From: Rhodothermales bacterium | GTDB taxonomy: Bacteria; Bacteroidota; Rhodothermia; Rhodothermales; JANQRZ01 | Assembly (NCBI GenBank): GCA_039944855.1 | Contig: JBDUXZ010000029.1 | Coordinates: 1-64,000 of the forward strand | DNA: 64,000 nt | Direction of reading: 5' to 3' | Position numbers and translations under genes: made by a program | Shown here: in pieces, positions 37,298 to 45,861 of the stretch | How the letters are laid out: the number at the start of each line of letters is the position of its first letter | Numbering within the stretch: the first letter of the stretch is position 1 | Notes under the pieces: generated by a model | Seen by the model: the letters and a program-made list of their open reading frames with translations, nothing else | Told to the model about the DNA's origin: nothing | Databases searched by the model: none

Positions 37298-37513
37298 TCA
37301 CGGCGTGTACGCGCAGAGGGTGGAGCTGATGCTGAGGGGGCTGCAGGGGTCCACGGGCATGCTAGCGGCGAAGGTGAGCGTGCTCAGCTTCTGGTGTCGC
37401 TGGATTCGCGGCACGACAAAAACCTTCCTCTCGGTCGCTACATCGGCAACCGCTTCGCTCTGTCGGTACGGGTTATGCTCGCGTGCTGGAAGGAAAGGCA
37501 TGGCAGCGTTCAC
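37298..37513 (-). CDS. candidate precursor peptide for the kinase/PqqD pair
   Basis: A 71-residue frame from GTG at 37513 (67 residues if the ATG at 37501 is used) ending 44 bases before the kinase start and on its strand. The middle contains KVFVVPRIQRH, an aromatic-x-x-Pro-x-hydrophobic motif like the YxxP element that lasso-type leaders use to bind PqqD, followed by Thr in STLTFAAS. The C-terminus MPVDPCSPLSISSTLCAYTP has two Cys and many Ser and Thr, suitable for kinase action. I do not recognise the sequence itself. Position and motif make a RiPP-type precursor plausible; chance is the alternative. Confidence 0.4.
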   Translation of the reverse strand: MNAAMPFLPAREHNPYRQSEAVADVATERKVFVVPRIQRHQKLSTLTFAASMPVDPCSPLSISSTLCAYTP

Positions 37514-37961
37514 GTTCTAGGAGGGCCCACGGGTGTCCTCTCCGAGGACATCGGGTTCCAGTCATCCACCCAGCGCATCTCGCTCGCGCCTGTGGAACCG
37601 GAGGTTTCGTACTCATTGCTTTACTCTTACCTATTCGGCTACCAACAAGTTGCTTGCAAACAATGCACCGGATGGAGTCCACCTCCATTACATCTGTCTA
37701 TCGCCCCGACCACGTGTCGAATGGGAGGAGTATGGCTTCTACCGCGTGAAGCCGCTTACCGATGACTGCTGAAGAACGGCTTACCGCTGGTGAGCGGGAC
37801 AGTCTTCCGATCCGATGTGTAGACAAAAAATGTCCCGCCCTGCGGTGTTAACAGGTAGCTTGTCCCCTGGAACCGATGTGTAATTACCCGTCGATTGCAA
37901 AGGTATACGTCAAGTATTTCACTTCCGCCATGCCACTCTATAGACTCCTGGGATATCACTC
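37514..37961. other. 448-base low-G+C gap
   Basis: No recognised gene. G+C is clearly lower than in flanking genes. A short minus-strand frame (37756-37959, 67 residues) is possible but has no family features. An inverted repeat, gcgggaca (37794-37801) with tgtcccgc (37831-37838), with an inner gtct/agac pair, lies ~120 bases before the STAS gene. Probably holds promoters for the flanking divergent genes. Confidence 0.4.
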
Positions 37962-38372
37962 ATGCCATTTTCTATCTACGTTGACGAGTCAACGAACTGG
38001 CTCGCCATCGACTACGCCCGCGTCGTTGACGGGAAAGACCTGGTGGCCTCCCGCGAGCAAGCTGCTGCGTTGAACGAGGACGGCCACATCCGCGATTTCA
38101 TCCTCGACTTCACCGCCGTTTCGGAGTTCGTCCTCGCGGCCGACGCCGTTGAGCACATCATGCGCGTCGACAAGGCTCGGGCTGCCAAGCTGCCCGCGGG
38201 CCGGTGCGCCATCGTCGCGCCTCGTGATCTCGTCGAGATCGGCACCACGTATCTCGCTGCGATAAGCGCCCTGCCCCTCGACTTTCGAACGTTCGACAAC
38301 CGGCAACGAGCCGAAGCTTGGCTGCGCGGTGATCTCCCCGGCGTGCCGCCGACCTTGCCGCGCCGGAGATAG
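37962..38372 (+). CDS. STAS/SpoIIAA-like small protein
   Basis: A 136-residue cytosolic protein with an alternating beta-alpha pattern of the SpoIIAA-like STAS superfamily: MPFSIYVDESTNWLAIDYAR, DFILDFTAVSEFVLAADAVEHIM, GRCAIVAPRDLVEIGTTYL, FRTFDNRQRAEAWL. The final EAWL segment is typical of this group. Members act in regulation or membrane/lipid contact; no activity can be named here. It is read away from the kinase/PqqD group and ends at a strong hairpin shared with the convergent LysM gene. Confidence 0.65.
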   Translation: MPFSIYVDESTNWLAIDYARVVDGKDLVASREQAAALNEDGHIRDFILDFTAVSEFVLAADAVEHIMRVDKARAAKLPAGRCAIVAPRDLVEIGTTYLAAISALPLDFRTFDNRQRAEAWLRGDLPGVPPTLPRRR

Positions 38373-38383
38373 CCCTGCGGTAC

Positions 38384-38434
38384 ACGAGCACGCGGCGCCC
38401 CGCTTGATAGCAGGACGCCGCGCTCGATGCTCGT
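38384..38434. terminator. hairpin between convergent STAS and LysM genes
   Basis: acgagc (38384-38389) pairs with gctcgt (38429-38434), and cgcggcg (38391-38397) with cgccgcg (38416-38422). It lies 11 bases after the STAS stop and 46 bases after the convergent LysM stop, so it can end both transcripts. There is no T run on either side. Confidence 0.6.
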
Positions 38435-38480
38435 AGCCGGTCCCCTCGGAGTCCGGGGCCACCGGCGTGTGTCGGGTTTA

Positions 38481-38951
38481 CTAGCTGCCCGAAGCGTTCG
38501 GAATGCGGATCTTCTGGCCGGGGTAGATCTTGTCCGGGTCCTGGATCACCTCGCGGTTCGCGTCGAAGAGGTCGTGGTACTTCTGCGGATCGCCGTAGAA
38601 GCGTTGCGCGATCTTGGAGAGGGAGTCGCCCTTCTCGATCGTGTAATACGTAGTGGACGGCGCCGCGACGGGTGCCGCCGCAGCGGCCTGTCCGGCCACC
38701 TTGATGCCGTCGTCGTCGACCGCGTTGACGCCTTTGACGTTGCCCGCGAGGAGCGCGGCCTTCTCCTTCGCCGCCTGCGACTTCGCGTTGCCGTGGAGTT
38801 CGACGCGGCCGTCTTTGTAGAGCACGCCGAGGTTGTCGACGTTGCTACCGAGCTCGTCCTCGATCTTCTTGCGGATGACGTCGGCTTCGTTGCCTTTCTT
38901 CCCGCCGAAGAGGTCTTCGCCGGCGTCCTTGAGGAAATCTAGGAGTCCCAT
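38481..38951 (-). CDS. BON-LysM protein (Kbp/YgaU-like)
   Basis: A 156-residue protein with an N-terminal MGLLDFLKDAGEDLFG, a BON domain (~20-85, VIRKKIEDELGSNVDNLGV, GVNAVDDDGIKV) and a C-terminal LysM repeat (~100-150, YYTIEKGDSLSKIAQRFYGD to YPGQKIRIP). The same order is found in E. coli Kbp, a cytosolic potassium-binding protein. No signal peptide is seen, which agrees with that. The start is fixed by the family N-terminus MGLLDFLKDAG. Confidence 0.9.
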   Translation of the reverse strand: MGLLDFLKDAGEDLFGGKKGNEADVIRKKIEDELGSNVDNLGVLYKDGRVELHGNAKSQAAKEKAALLAGNVKGVNAVDDDGIKVAGQAAAAAPVAAPSTTYYTIEKGDSLSKIAQRFYGDPQKYHDLFDANREVIQDPDKIYPGQKIRIPNASGS

Positions 38952-39119
38952 GGGCTTGTCTGAGATAGAGGTGTGATGACTGTGAAGGGTAGGTGCAGAG
39001 GGCAAACGAATGCGCCCTCCGCCCGTTCCTCTGGGGTGAAGGGAGCACGCCGCCCCGTCATGATACGCCCCCTGCCTTATACCGCTCCGACTTTCACTCG
39101 GGGCGGGTTCAGCCCCCCC

Positions 39120-40985
39120 TCACTCTCGCTTGAGCACGACCTGCTCTTCGTCCGCGCGCACCACGGCGGCGACGAACGCGCGGTAGGCGTCGTAGTCCTC
39201 CGGCGGCAGCCGCTGCGCACGCACGGCGACGGACCGCGTGTACGTCAGCGTTCCCTCCCCCACCGTCGTCGCCGATGCGTAGCGCGCGAATGGGGTCTCG
39301 ATCGTCACCGGATCGGGCACGGCCTCGACCTCGAAGCCTGTGGGCAAGGTGATCAGCACGGAGTCCGTGTCGGCGAAGGGATAGCCGAGGTCTACGGGCT
39401 GCGTGCGATGCTCGGTAGTCGGAGGGACGGCCGTCCACCGCTCCAGCACGTTGGGCCGGAAGAGGAACCGGCTCCCCGCCTTCACCGCGTAGCGCGGCGC
39501 TTCGAACGTGGCCGTGACCACCTCATCTCGGTCGAGCGACACCTGCAACCGGCTCACTGGGAGATCGAGCCCGCGCTCCCACCACACCCGTTGCTCCTCC
39601 GGCGAGCGCTGCGCGAGCGCGTCTCGCACGCTGTTCAGCTGGTGGCCTCGGTAGCGCGTCTCTGCCACGACATCGGCGGTGCCCCCGGCCCCGATGCGGA
39701 TCGCCGCCCGACGCACCTGCGTGTTATCCTCCGCCTCGCTCGTCGGGGTCCGCACGAGGCGGCCACTCCCGGGCTCTACCACGAGCGTCCACCTGTTCTC
39801 GCTACCCGCACCGAGGCTCCCGAACGGGATGGTCTGACTCGTAGCCTCCAGCCAGAGGTCGCCGTCGGCGAGTGGGACAAAGAGGACGACGTGGTTGAAG
39901 GCGTTGCGCGGGAAGTCCGGGTCGAGGTCGGGCCGGTCGTGGCCCACGAGAGCGGGGAACGCGGGGACGCCGGCCACGGCGAGGAGCGCGCCGAGGTAGT
40001 TGGTCAGCGCCTTGCAATCGCCGTAGCGCCGCTCGTAGACATACGACGCCGGGAACGGCTGCCACCCGCCGATGCCGAGTTGGACGCTGACGTAGCGCGT
40101 GCTCTGCTGGAGGTATTCGTAGACGAGCCGGGCGCGCTCGCGCGGCGACGCAACCCCAGCGACGAGCCGCTCGACGTCGGCGACGGCCTGGGGCGGGAGG
40201 TCGTCGCGGCCGGCAGCGAGGGTGTGGTACCACTGTCCGAGCCCGGCCCACGACGCCAGCGACCCGGCGTGCCCGGCGAGCTCGAAGCGATCGGTCGTGA
40301 GGTGGAGGGCGGGCACCTGATCGCGCCACGGCGGGCCGAGCGGCTCGAAGGGCTGGACGTGGTCGGTCACCGTCCACTCGTAGATGGCGCGCCCGCGCTC
40401 GGCGCGTTCCGCAGGCTCGGCCGCGAACCGCTCGCCGGCATAGCGCAGCGCCGTGCCCTCGGGCACGTCGACGGTGAGCGAGGCGCGAAGCACGGGGTCC
40501 TCCCCCCGCACGGGGAGCCACGTCGGCCAGTTCAGCAGGCCCTCGTGCTCGACCTCGTACTCCCAGACGACGCTGTACGGATAGGTGTCGTGGTAGAGCT
40601 GTCCCACGCGGACGCGGCTGTCGTCGTAGAGGGAATACGACGCCGTCGCCGGGTAGTCCTCGACGTCGTCGCGGCGGAGCGAGCGCACCGTTTTGCCCTG
40701 CGCGTCGCGGATCTCCCCTTCCAGCTTCCGCACGCGGCGGAACGCATCGTGGCCGAGCGCGATCACGCCGTGGCGCTCCCGACCCGCCGCGGACAGGACG
40801 ACGATCTCGCGGCGGACCGTCTCACGCACGCGCCCGCTCCGCTCCATCACGAGCGAGGTCTCGTCGCTCTCGACGACGGCCGCCGCCCCGAGCGCGCCCA
40901 CCCCCTGCGCCGAAGCGAGGCTACACGCCAACACGGCCACCGCGCAGACGCCTGCGGCACGTAAGAGGGCGAAGGTGCGCATCAT
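39120..40985 (-). CDS. exported DUF3857/transglutaminase-fold protein, Cys intact
   Basis: A 621-residue exported protein (signal MMRTFALLRAAGVCAVAVLA, cleavage after LASAQ; start could be either of two adjacent ATGs). N-terminal DUF3857 domain (~45-230, IYEWTVTDHVQPFE) is followed by a transglutaminase-like core with Cys in RRYGDCKALTNYLGALL (~324), His in FNHVVLFVPL and Asp/Glu in DLWLEAT, and then a DUF3858-type beta domain. The family is common in Bacteroidota; activity unproven, probably peptide-bond related. It is downstream of a second DUF3857 gene (38 bases) that lacks the Cys. Confidence 0.9.
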   Translation of the reverse strand: MMRTFALLRAAGVCAVAVLACSLASAQGVGALGAAAVVESDETSLVMERSGRVRETVRREIVVLSAAGRERHGVIALGHDAFRRVRKLEGEIRDAQGKTVRSLRRDDVEDYPATASYSLYDDSRVRVGQLYHDTYPYSVVWEYEVEHEGLLNWPTWLPVRGEDPVLRASLTVDVPEGTALRYAGERFAAEPAERAERGRAIYEWTVTDHVQPFEPLGPPWRDQVPALHLTTDRFELAGHAGSLASWAGLGQWYHTLAAGRDDLPPQAVADVERLVAGVASPRERARLVYEYLQQSTRYVSVQLGIGGWQPFPASYVYERRYGDCKALTNYLGALLAVAGVPAFPALVGHDRPDLDPDFPRNAFNHVVLFVPLADGDLWLEATSQTIPFGSLGAGSENRWTLVVEPGSGRLVRTPTSEAEDNTQVRRAAIRIGAGGTADVVAETRYRGHQLNSVRDALAQRSPEEQRVWWERGLDLPVSRLQVSLDRDEVVTATFEAPRYAVKAGSRFLFRPNVLERWTAVPPTTEHRTQPVDLGYPFADTDSVLITLPTGFEVEAVPDPVTIETPFARYASATTVGEGTLTYTRSVAVRAQRLPPEDYDAYRAFVAAVVRADEEQVVLKRE

Positions 40986-41023
40986 AGTTCCTCTGTCGCG
41001 AGTCCTCATGTCCATCGCCCCGC

Positions 41024-43027
41024 CTACCGATTCGAGCCTTCGTCGTCCGGCATCGGACTCGGAGCGGCGGCGGCCGGCGCGGCGGTGTCCGCCTCTGCCC
41101 GCGTGAGCACCACCGTCTCCGCGTCGGCGGCAACGGACTTGTCGTAGAACGACTTCAGCCCGTCGTAGAGGTTCGGCTCGAATACGGCGCGGTTGAATTG
41201 CGTCTCGGCCTCGACGTGGAGCACGCCGTCTTCCACCTTCACCGTGCGCTCATATCCGCCCGCGCGAACGGGCAGCAGCAGCAACGCGGCCGGCGGCACC
41301 TCGTCCACGACGTACCCCTCGGGCATCGTGATCTCGGCCTCGTACGTCGCCTTGAACGGGTAGCCGAAGTCGACGGGATAGCTCCGACTCGGGAGCTTGA
41401 ACGGGTTCTCGTCGGTCCGCATCAGCAGCAGCGGGTTGACCAGCATGAGGTCGCCGACGGCCTGCCCGTAGCCAGGCACGGTGAAGGCGAGTTCGGTGAC
41501 GAGCGGCTGCGTGTCGTCGTCCTGCCCGGACACCGTCACGCCGTGCGTCTCGACGCCGGCGATCTCGTCCACGAGGTGCTCAGCGGCGTACGCCTCCGCG
41601 CCGAGTTCCTGCACCTGTTGCCGAGCGCGGAGCGCGCTGTAGCCGTGCCGCTCGGACCGGAGCGTGCCGCTCAGCGTGCCGTCCGGGCTCAGCGCGGCTT
41701 CGACGTGGACCGCGTGCTCGCCGGTCTCCGACCGCGTCGTCACCCATTCGTTATCGCTCACGAGCCACGCCTCGCCGCCGAGCGCGTCGAACGGCAGCAT
41801 CTCCATCGGGCGCAGCGGGTCCGTCGCGTCGAGGAGGTGCCACCGCCCGCCCTGCTTGTACGCGGCGACGGTGCTGTTGAACTGCGTCAGCAGCGGGTAG
41901 ATGCGGATGACGCGCCCGTGGTCGCGCGTAGAGAGCAGCGCGGGCTGCGCCGGTAGCCCGGCCTCGCGCAGCATCGCCGTGAGGAGCAGGTTGATCTCGG
42001 AGGACGTCCCGCGCTTCGACGCCATCACGTCGGAGAGTTCGCGGTCGGGGAAGGCATTGCGCCGCCCGTCCCACACGACACTCGCGCGGACGAAGTCGTA
42101 GAGCGCCCGCGCCTTTTCCTCGTTCGACGTCAGCCCGACTGTCAGGGCGGCGGCCTGCTCCTTCACCCTGCTATCGACGCGGAGCTTGCGCCCGAAGTCG
42201 GTCGCGTCCTCCAAATCCTTCGCGAGTTGGGGCCACGTCTTGAGCACGTCGACGGCGCCGTGCCCGCTCCGGTAATACTGGACGAGCTGGGCATCGATCT
42301 TCTGGATGTGGTCCTCCAGCGTCGTCATGTAGCGCTCCTCGCGCAGCGCGGGGACGTTCGCGACGGCCCAGCGGCGGTGACTCGTCTTCCCGTCCGTCCG
42401 CACGCCCTGCTCTTCCGAGCGCTCGACGAAATCGGGATTCCCCTGCGTGATGAAGGTGTAGGCGAGGGTCCCGGGGCTCTCGACCTCGAAGGCGCTGTAG
42501 AGCGTCGGCTCCTCGTCCTGGAAGTACCAGCGGGGGATGTAGAACGGGGACTCGGCGTCGACCCGGTACTGGAACTCGACCACCGCGCCGGGGGCGAGCG
42601 CGGGGAGCGTGAACGTGACGCGCTTCCGCCCGCCGGGCAGGTCCTCGTGGAAGATCGAGCCCTTGTCGAGCTTCACGCGGCGCACGTCGCCGTTGGGCTC
42701 GCGGACGAACGTCTGCCCTTTGATGTTGCTGACGCGTTCGAGCCCGTCTTCGGCGAAGTAGGTGAGCGAGACCGTGCCGAGTTCGTAGCCCGCTTCAGAG
42801 AGGATCTTGACCCGCCGGTGCCGCTCGAACCGCACTTCCCACTGCGACGACACGGTGGCCTCCCCGATGTCCCCGACGATGACGGCCGCCGCGTCCAGGT
42901 CGGCCGGATACTCCGTCATGTCGAGGAGTTCGTCGGGGATGTCTCCCCATTTCATCTCGGGCTGGGCGTCGGCCCCCGCCGCGATGAGGACGACGAGGAG
43001 GGTGACGAATGCGACGCGCACGATCAT
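41024..43027 (-). CDS. exported DUF3857/transglutaminase-fold protein, Cys lost
   Basis: A 667-residue exported protein (signal MIVRVAFVTLLVVLIAAGADA). Same layout as the downstream neighbour: DUF3857 (YFAEDGLERVSNIKGQTFV), a transglutaminase fold and a C-terminal beta domain. At the catalytic position it has KRGTSSEINLLLTAMLREAG: Cys is replaced by Ser, and the His position reads QFNSTVAAY. That variant occurs widely in Bacteroidota and suggests a binding rather than catalytic role. The pair is probably one operon. Its upstream region is shared with a TonB receptor gene on the other strand and contains a palindrome. Confidence 0.9.
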   Translation of the reverse strand: MIVRVAFVTLLVVLIAAGADAQPEMKWGDIPDELLDMTEYPADLDAAAVIVGDIGEATVSSQWEVRFERHRRVKILSEAGYELGTVSLTYFAEDGLERVSNIKGQTFVREPNGDVRRVKLDKGSIFHEDLPGGRKRVTFTLPALAPGAVVEFQYRVDAESPFYIPRWYFQDEEPTLYSAFEVESPGTLAYTFITQGNPDFVERSEEQGVRTDGKTSHRRWAVANVPALREERYMTTLEDHIQKIDAQLVQYYRSGHGAVDVLKTWPQLAKDLEDATDFGRKLRVDSRVKEQAAALTVGLTSNEEKARALYDFVRASVVWDGRRNAFPDRELSDVMASKRGTSSEINLLLTAMLREAGLPAQPALLSTRDHGRVIRIYPLLTQFNSTVAAYKQGGRWHLLDATDPLRPMEMLPFDALGGEAWLVSDNEWVTTRSETGEHAVHVEAALSPDGTLSGTLRSERHGYSALRARQQVQELGAEAYAAEHLVDEIAGVETHGVTVSGQDDDTQPLVTELAFTVPGYGQAVGDLMLVNPLLLMRTDENPFKLPSRSYPVDFGYPFKATYEAEITMPEGYVVDEVPPAALLLLPVRAGGYERTVKVEDGVLHVEAETQFNRAVFEPNLYDGLKSFYDKSVAADAETVVLTRAEADTAAPAAAAPSPMPDDEGSNR

Positions 43028-43148
43028 AGAAATCCCCTTTGCTGTTTGAACCCGGAGCCCGCACGCAGCGCAATGGCTACGCCCCAAAACGACGTCCCCT
43101 CATGGTTAGCATGCAACCCGTGGAGACAGATTCTATCGGTTAGTTTAC

Positions 43149-43166
43149 GAACGATCATAATCGTTC
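43149..43166. promoter_or_regulatory. palindromic operator-like site
   Basis: gaacgatcataatcgttc is a perfect 7-base inverted repeat with a 4-base centre. It sits in the 392-base gap between the divergent DUF3857 gene (start 43027) and the TonB receptor (start 43420), in a lower-G+C patch. It looks like a dimeric regulator site. The rest of the gap (43028-43419) shows nothing else I can name. Confidence 0.5.
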
Positions 43167-43419
43167 ACAACGAAATGTAGCCCGACGCACCGCAAAAAGG
43201 ACCTCCCGCGCGATCAGTGGAGCCCCGGCCGGCCAAAGGGTGTACCTAGTGTGACTTAAGGTTGCGACGCCGCCCCGTGAGCCCGTGGCCCGACCGTCGT
43301 ACTTTCGCCCGCCGAATCGCTGGCGTTACTTCCGGCCGCATCGCGGCGACACAGGAGACGTCGGTCGCCGGCCTGCATTCCCGGCTCTCCCCACGCCCTC
43401 CTCCGTCCCCCGTGCGTCC

Positions 43420-45786
43420 GTGATCTCGCTCCGCCGTTTACCGCTGCTCGTGGCCGCCCTCTGCCTCGGGCTGCCGGCCCTCGCCCAATCGGTCCCGCTC
43501 AGCGGCACCGTGCGCGACGCGGCGAGCGGCGAGACCCTCGTCGGCGCGAACCTCTACGCGCCGCGCTTCGAGACGGGGACGGTCACGAACGCCTACGGCT
43601 TCTTCAGCCTCGCCCTTCCCGCCACGACGGCCGACAGCGTGGATGTCGTCGTCTCGTACGTCGGTTACGAGCCGCAGGCGCTGCGGCTCGCACTGGCGCA
43701 GACCGGCCGGCTCGAAATCGGGCTCGCGCCCGTCCAGACCGAGCTCGGCACCGTCGACGTCGTGGCCGACCGGACGGACCCGCTCGAGGACACGCAGATG
43801 AGCGCGGTCTCCGTCCCGATCGAGCGGATCAAGTCGCTGCCCGCTCTCCTCGGCGAGGTCGACGTGCTGAAGGCGCTCCAGCTCCTGCCCGGCGTGCAGT
43901 CGGGGACGGAGGGGACGAGCGGGCTCTACGTCCGCGGCGGCGGGCCGGACCAGAACCTCCTCCTGCTCGACGGCGCGCCGGTCTACAACGCGAGCCACCT
44001 CTTCGGCTTCTTCTCGACGTTCAACGCCGACGCGCTCAAGAGCGTCGACCTCGTCAAAGGCGGCTTCCCGGCGCGCTACGGCGGCCGGCTCTCGTCGGTC
44101 CTCGACCTGCGGATGAAGGAGGGGAATATGAAAGAGCTGGCGGGCGAGGGCGCCGTCGGGATCGTCGCCTCGCGGCTCACGCTCGAAGGGCCGATCCTGA
44201 AAGACCGCGCCTCGTTCCTCGTCTCCGGCCGCCGGACGTACATCGACCTCCTCGCCCAGCCGTTCCTGCCGCCCGACGAGAAGGCGGGGTACTACTTCTA
44301 CGACCTCAACGCGAAAGCGAACGCCATCCTCGGCCCGCGCGACCGCGTCTACGCCAGCGTCTACACCGGCGAGGACCGGTTCAGCTTCGACGTGCGCGAC
44401 GACTTCACGCGCAACGAGGGCGGCCTCGACTGGGGCAACCTCACGGCCACGCTCCGCTGGAACCACCAGCTCTCGGCGCGGCTCTTCGTCAACACCGCCC
44501 TCCTCTTCAGCCGCTACCGCTTCGACGTCGAGGCCATCGAGGACCGGGCTGGCGGCGCGTTCGACGGCGACGAGCCCGCGACCTTCGAGGCGCGCTACCG
44601 CTCCGGCATCCGCGACGTCGGCGCCCGCGTCGACTTCGACTTCGTCCCCAGCCCGCGCCACTTCGTCCGCTTCGGCGCCGAGGCCACGCGCCACCGCTAC
44701 AGCCCCGGCGCCGTGACCTCCCGCACCGAGGGCGACACGCCCATCGACCTCGACGGCACGATCACCGCCTCCCCCGCGATTGACGCGACCGAGGCGATGG
44801 TCTACGTCGAGGACGACGTCCGGCTCTCGCGGGCGCTCACGGTCAACGCCGGGCTCCACGGCTCGGGCTTCGCCGTGGGCGACGCGCGGTTCTTCTCGCT
44901 CCAGCCCCGCCTCGCGACGCGGCTCCGCGTGGGCGAGGCCACGGCCGTCCGCGCCTCGTACGCCGCGATGAAGCAGTACATCCACCTCCTCACGAACGCC
45001 GGCATCGGCCTCCCGACGGACCTCTGGCTCCCGGCCACGGCCGAGGTCCCGCCGCAGACGGCGCACCAGGTCGCCCTCGGCGTGACGCGGACGGTCGGGC
45101 CGCGCTACGAGGTCTCCGTTGAGGGCTACGTGAAGTGGATGGACAACCTCGTGGAGTACCGGGAGGGCGCGAGCTTCTTCAACACCGCCTTCGACGACTG
45201 GGAGCAGCAACTGACCTCGGGCTCCGGCCGTGCCTACGGCCTCGAAGTGTTCCTCCAGCGTAAGACCGGGCGGACGACGGGCTGGCTCGGCTACACCCTC
45301 GCCTGGAGCGACCGGCAGTTCGACGCCCTCAACGGCGGCGCCCGCTTCCCCTACCGCTACGACCGCCGCCATGACGTCTCCGTCGTCCTCAACCACCGGC
45401 TCTCCGACCGCGTCGAGCTTGCCGCGACGTGGGTCTACGGCACCGGCCCCGCCCTCACGCTCCCCGTCGGCCGCGTCCCCGCCTTCCCGGACGACCCCGC
45501 CTTCAACGACGGGTTCTTCTACAGCTATGAGGTGGACGACTTCGGCGAGCGCGGCAGCTTCCGCATGCCGGCCTACCACCGCCTCGACATCGGGCTCAAC
45601 TTCCACAAGCAGACACGGTGGGGCGAGCGGACGCTCACGCTCGGGGCGTACAACGCGTACAACCGGAAGAACCCGTTCTTCATCACGCTCAGCGAGGAGT
45701 ACGACGGGCAGACCGCGCGGCCGGTGTTCAAGCAGATCAGCCTCTTCCCCGTCATTCCCGCCATCTCGTACCGGTTCAAGTTTTGA
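43420..45786 (+). CDS. TonB-dependent receptor, carboxypeptidase-like domain
   Basis: A 788-residue outer-membrane receptor. The start is placed at a GTG giving signal MISLRRLPLLVAALCLGLPALAQ; the frame is open to 43285 but the added sequence is not signal-like. CarboxypepD_reg-like domain (~27-105, VRDAASGETLVGANLYAP), plug with GLYVRGGGPDQNLLLLDGAPVY and VDLVKGGFPARYGGRLSSVLDL, then a barrel ending in SYRFKF. The plug motif is that of the DUF4249-linked TonB family in Bacteroidota, and a DUF4249 lipoprotein gene follows 75 bases downstream, so the two are expected to work as a pair. The ligand is unknown. Confidence 0.92.
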   Translation: MISLRRLPLLVAALCLGLPALAQSVPLSGTVRDAASGETLVGANLYAPRFETGTVTNAYGFFSLALPATTADSVDVVVSYVGYEPQALRLALAQTGRLEIGLAPVQTELGTVDVVADRTDPLEDTQMSAVSVPIERIKSLPALLGEVDVLKALQLLPGVQSGTEGTSGLYVRGGGPDQNLLLLDGAPVYNASHLFGFFSTFNADALKSVDLVKGGFPARYGGRLSSVLDLRMKEGNMKELAGEGAVGIVASRLTLEGPILKDRASFLVSGRRTYIDLLAQPFLPPDEKAGYYFYDLNAKANAILGPRDRVYASVYTGEDRFSFDVRDDFTRNEGGLDWGNLTATLRWNHQLSARLFVNTALLFSRYRFDVEAIEDRAGGAFDGDEPATFEARYRSGIRDVGARVDFDFVPSPRHFVRFGAEATRHRYSPGAVTSRTEGDTPIDLDGTITASPAIDATEAMVYVEDDVRLSRALTVNAGLHGSGFAVGDARFFSLQPRLATRLRVGEATAVRASYAAMKQYIHLLTNAGIGLPTDLWLPATAEVPPQTAHQVALGVTRTVGPRYEVSVEGYVKWMDNLVEYREGASFFNTAFDDWEQQLTSGSGRAYGLEVFLQRKTGRTTGWLGYTLAWSDRQFDALNGGARFPYRYDRRHDVSVVLNHRLSDRVELAATWVYGTGPALTLPVGRVPAFPDDPAFNDGFFYSYEVDDFGERGSFRMPAYHRLDIGLNFHKQTRWGERTLTLGAYNAYNRKNPFFITLSEEYDGQTARPVFKQISLFPVIPAISYRFKF

Positions 45787-45825
45787 AGCGGTTAGCGGTT
45801 TGGAGTTCGAGGTTTCTGTGCTCAA

Positions 45826-45853
45826 CCCCAAACCCCCAACCCCAAACCGCCCC
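45826..45853 (-). other. potential G-quadruplex on the minus strand
   Basis: Four C tracts of at least four bases (45826-45829, 45833-45837, 45840-45843, 45850-45853) lie within 28 bases, 8 bases before the DUF4249 ATG. The minus (template) strand therefore carries four G tracts with loops of 2-6 bases. Formation in the cell is unproven. Confidence 0.5.
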
Positions 45854-45861
45854 ACGCCACG

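Noticed and set aside
37756-37959. A second small peptide gene upstream of the kinase group
   Set aside because: The frame has no leader-like motif, is 240 bases further from the kinase than the better candidate, and lies in low-G+C sequence where frames of this size are expected by chance.
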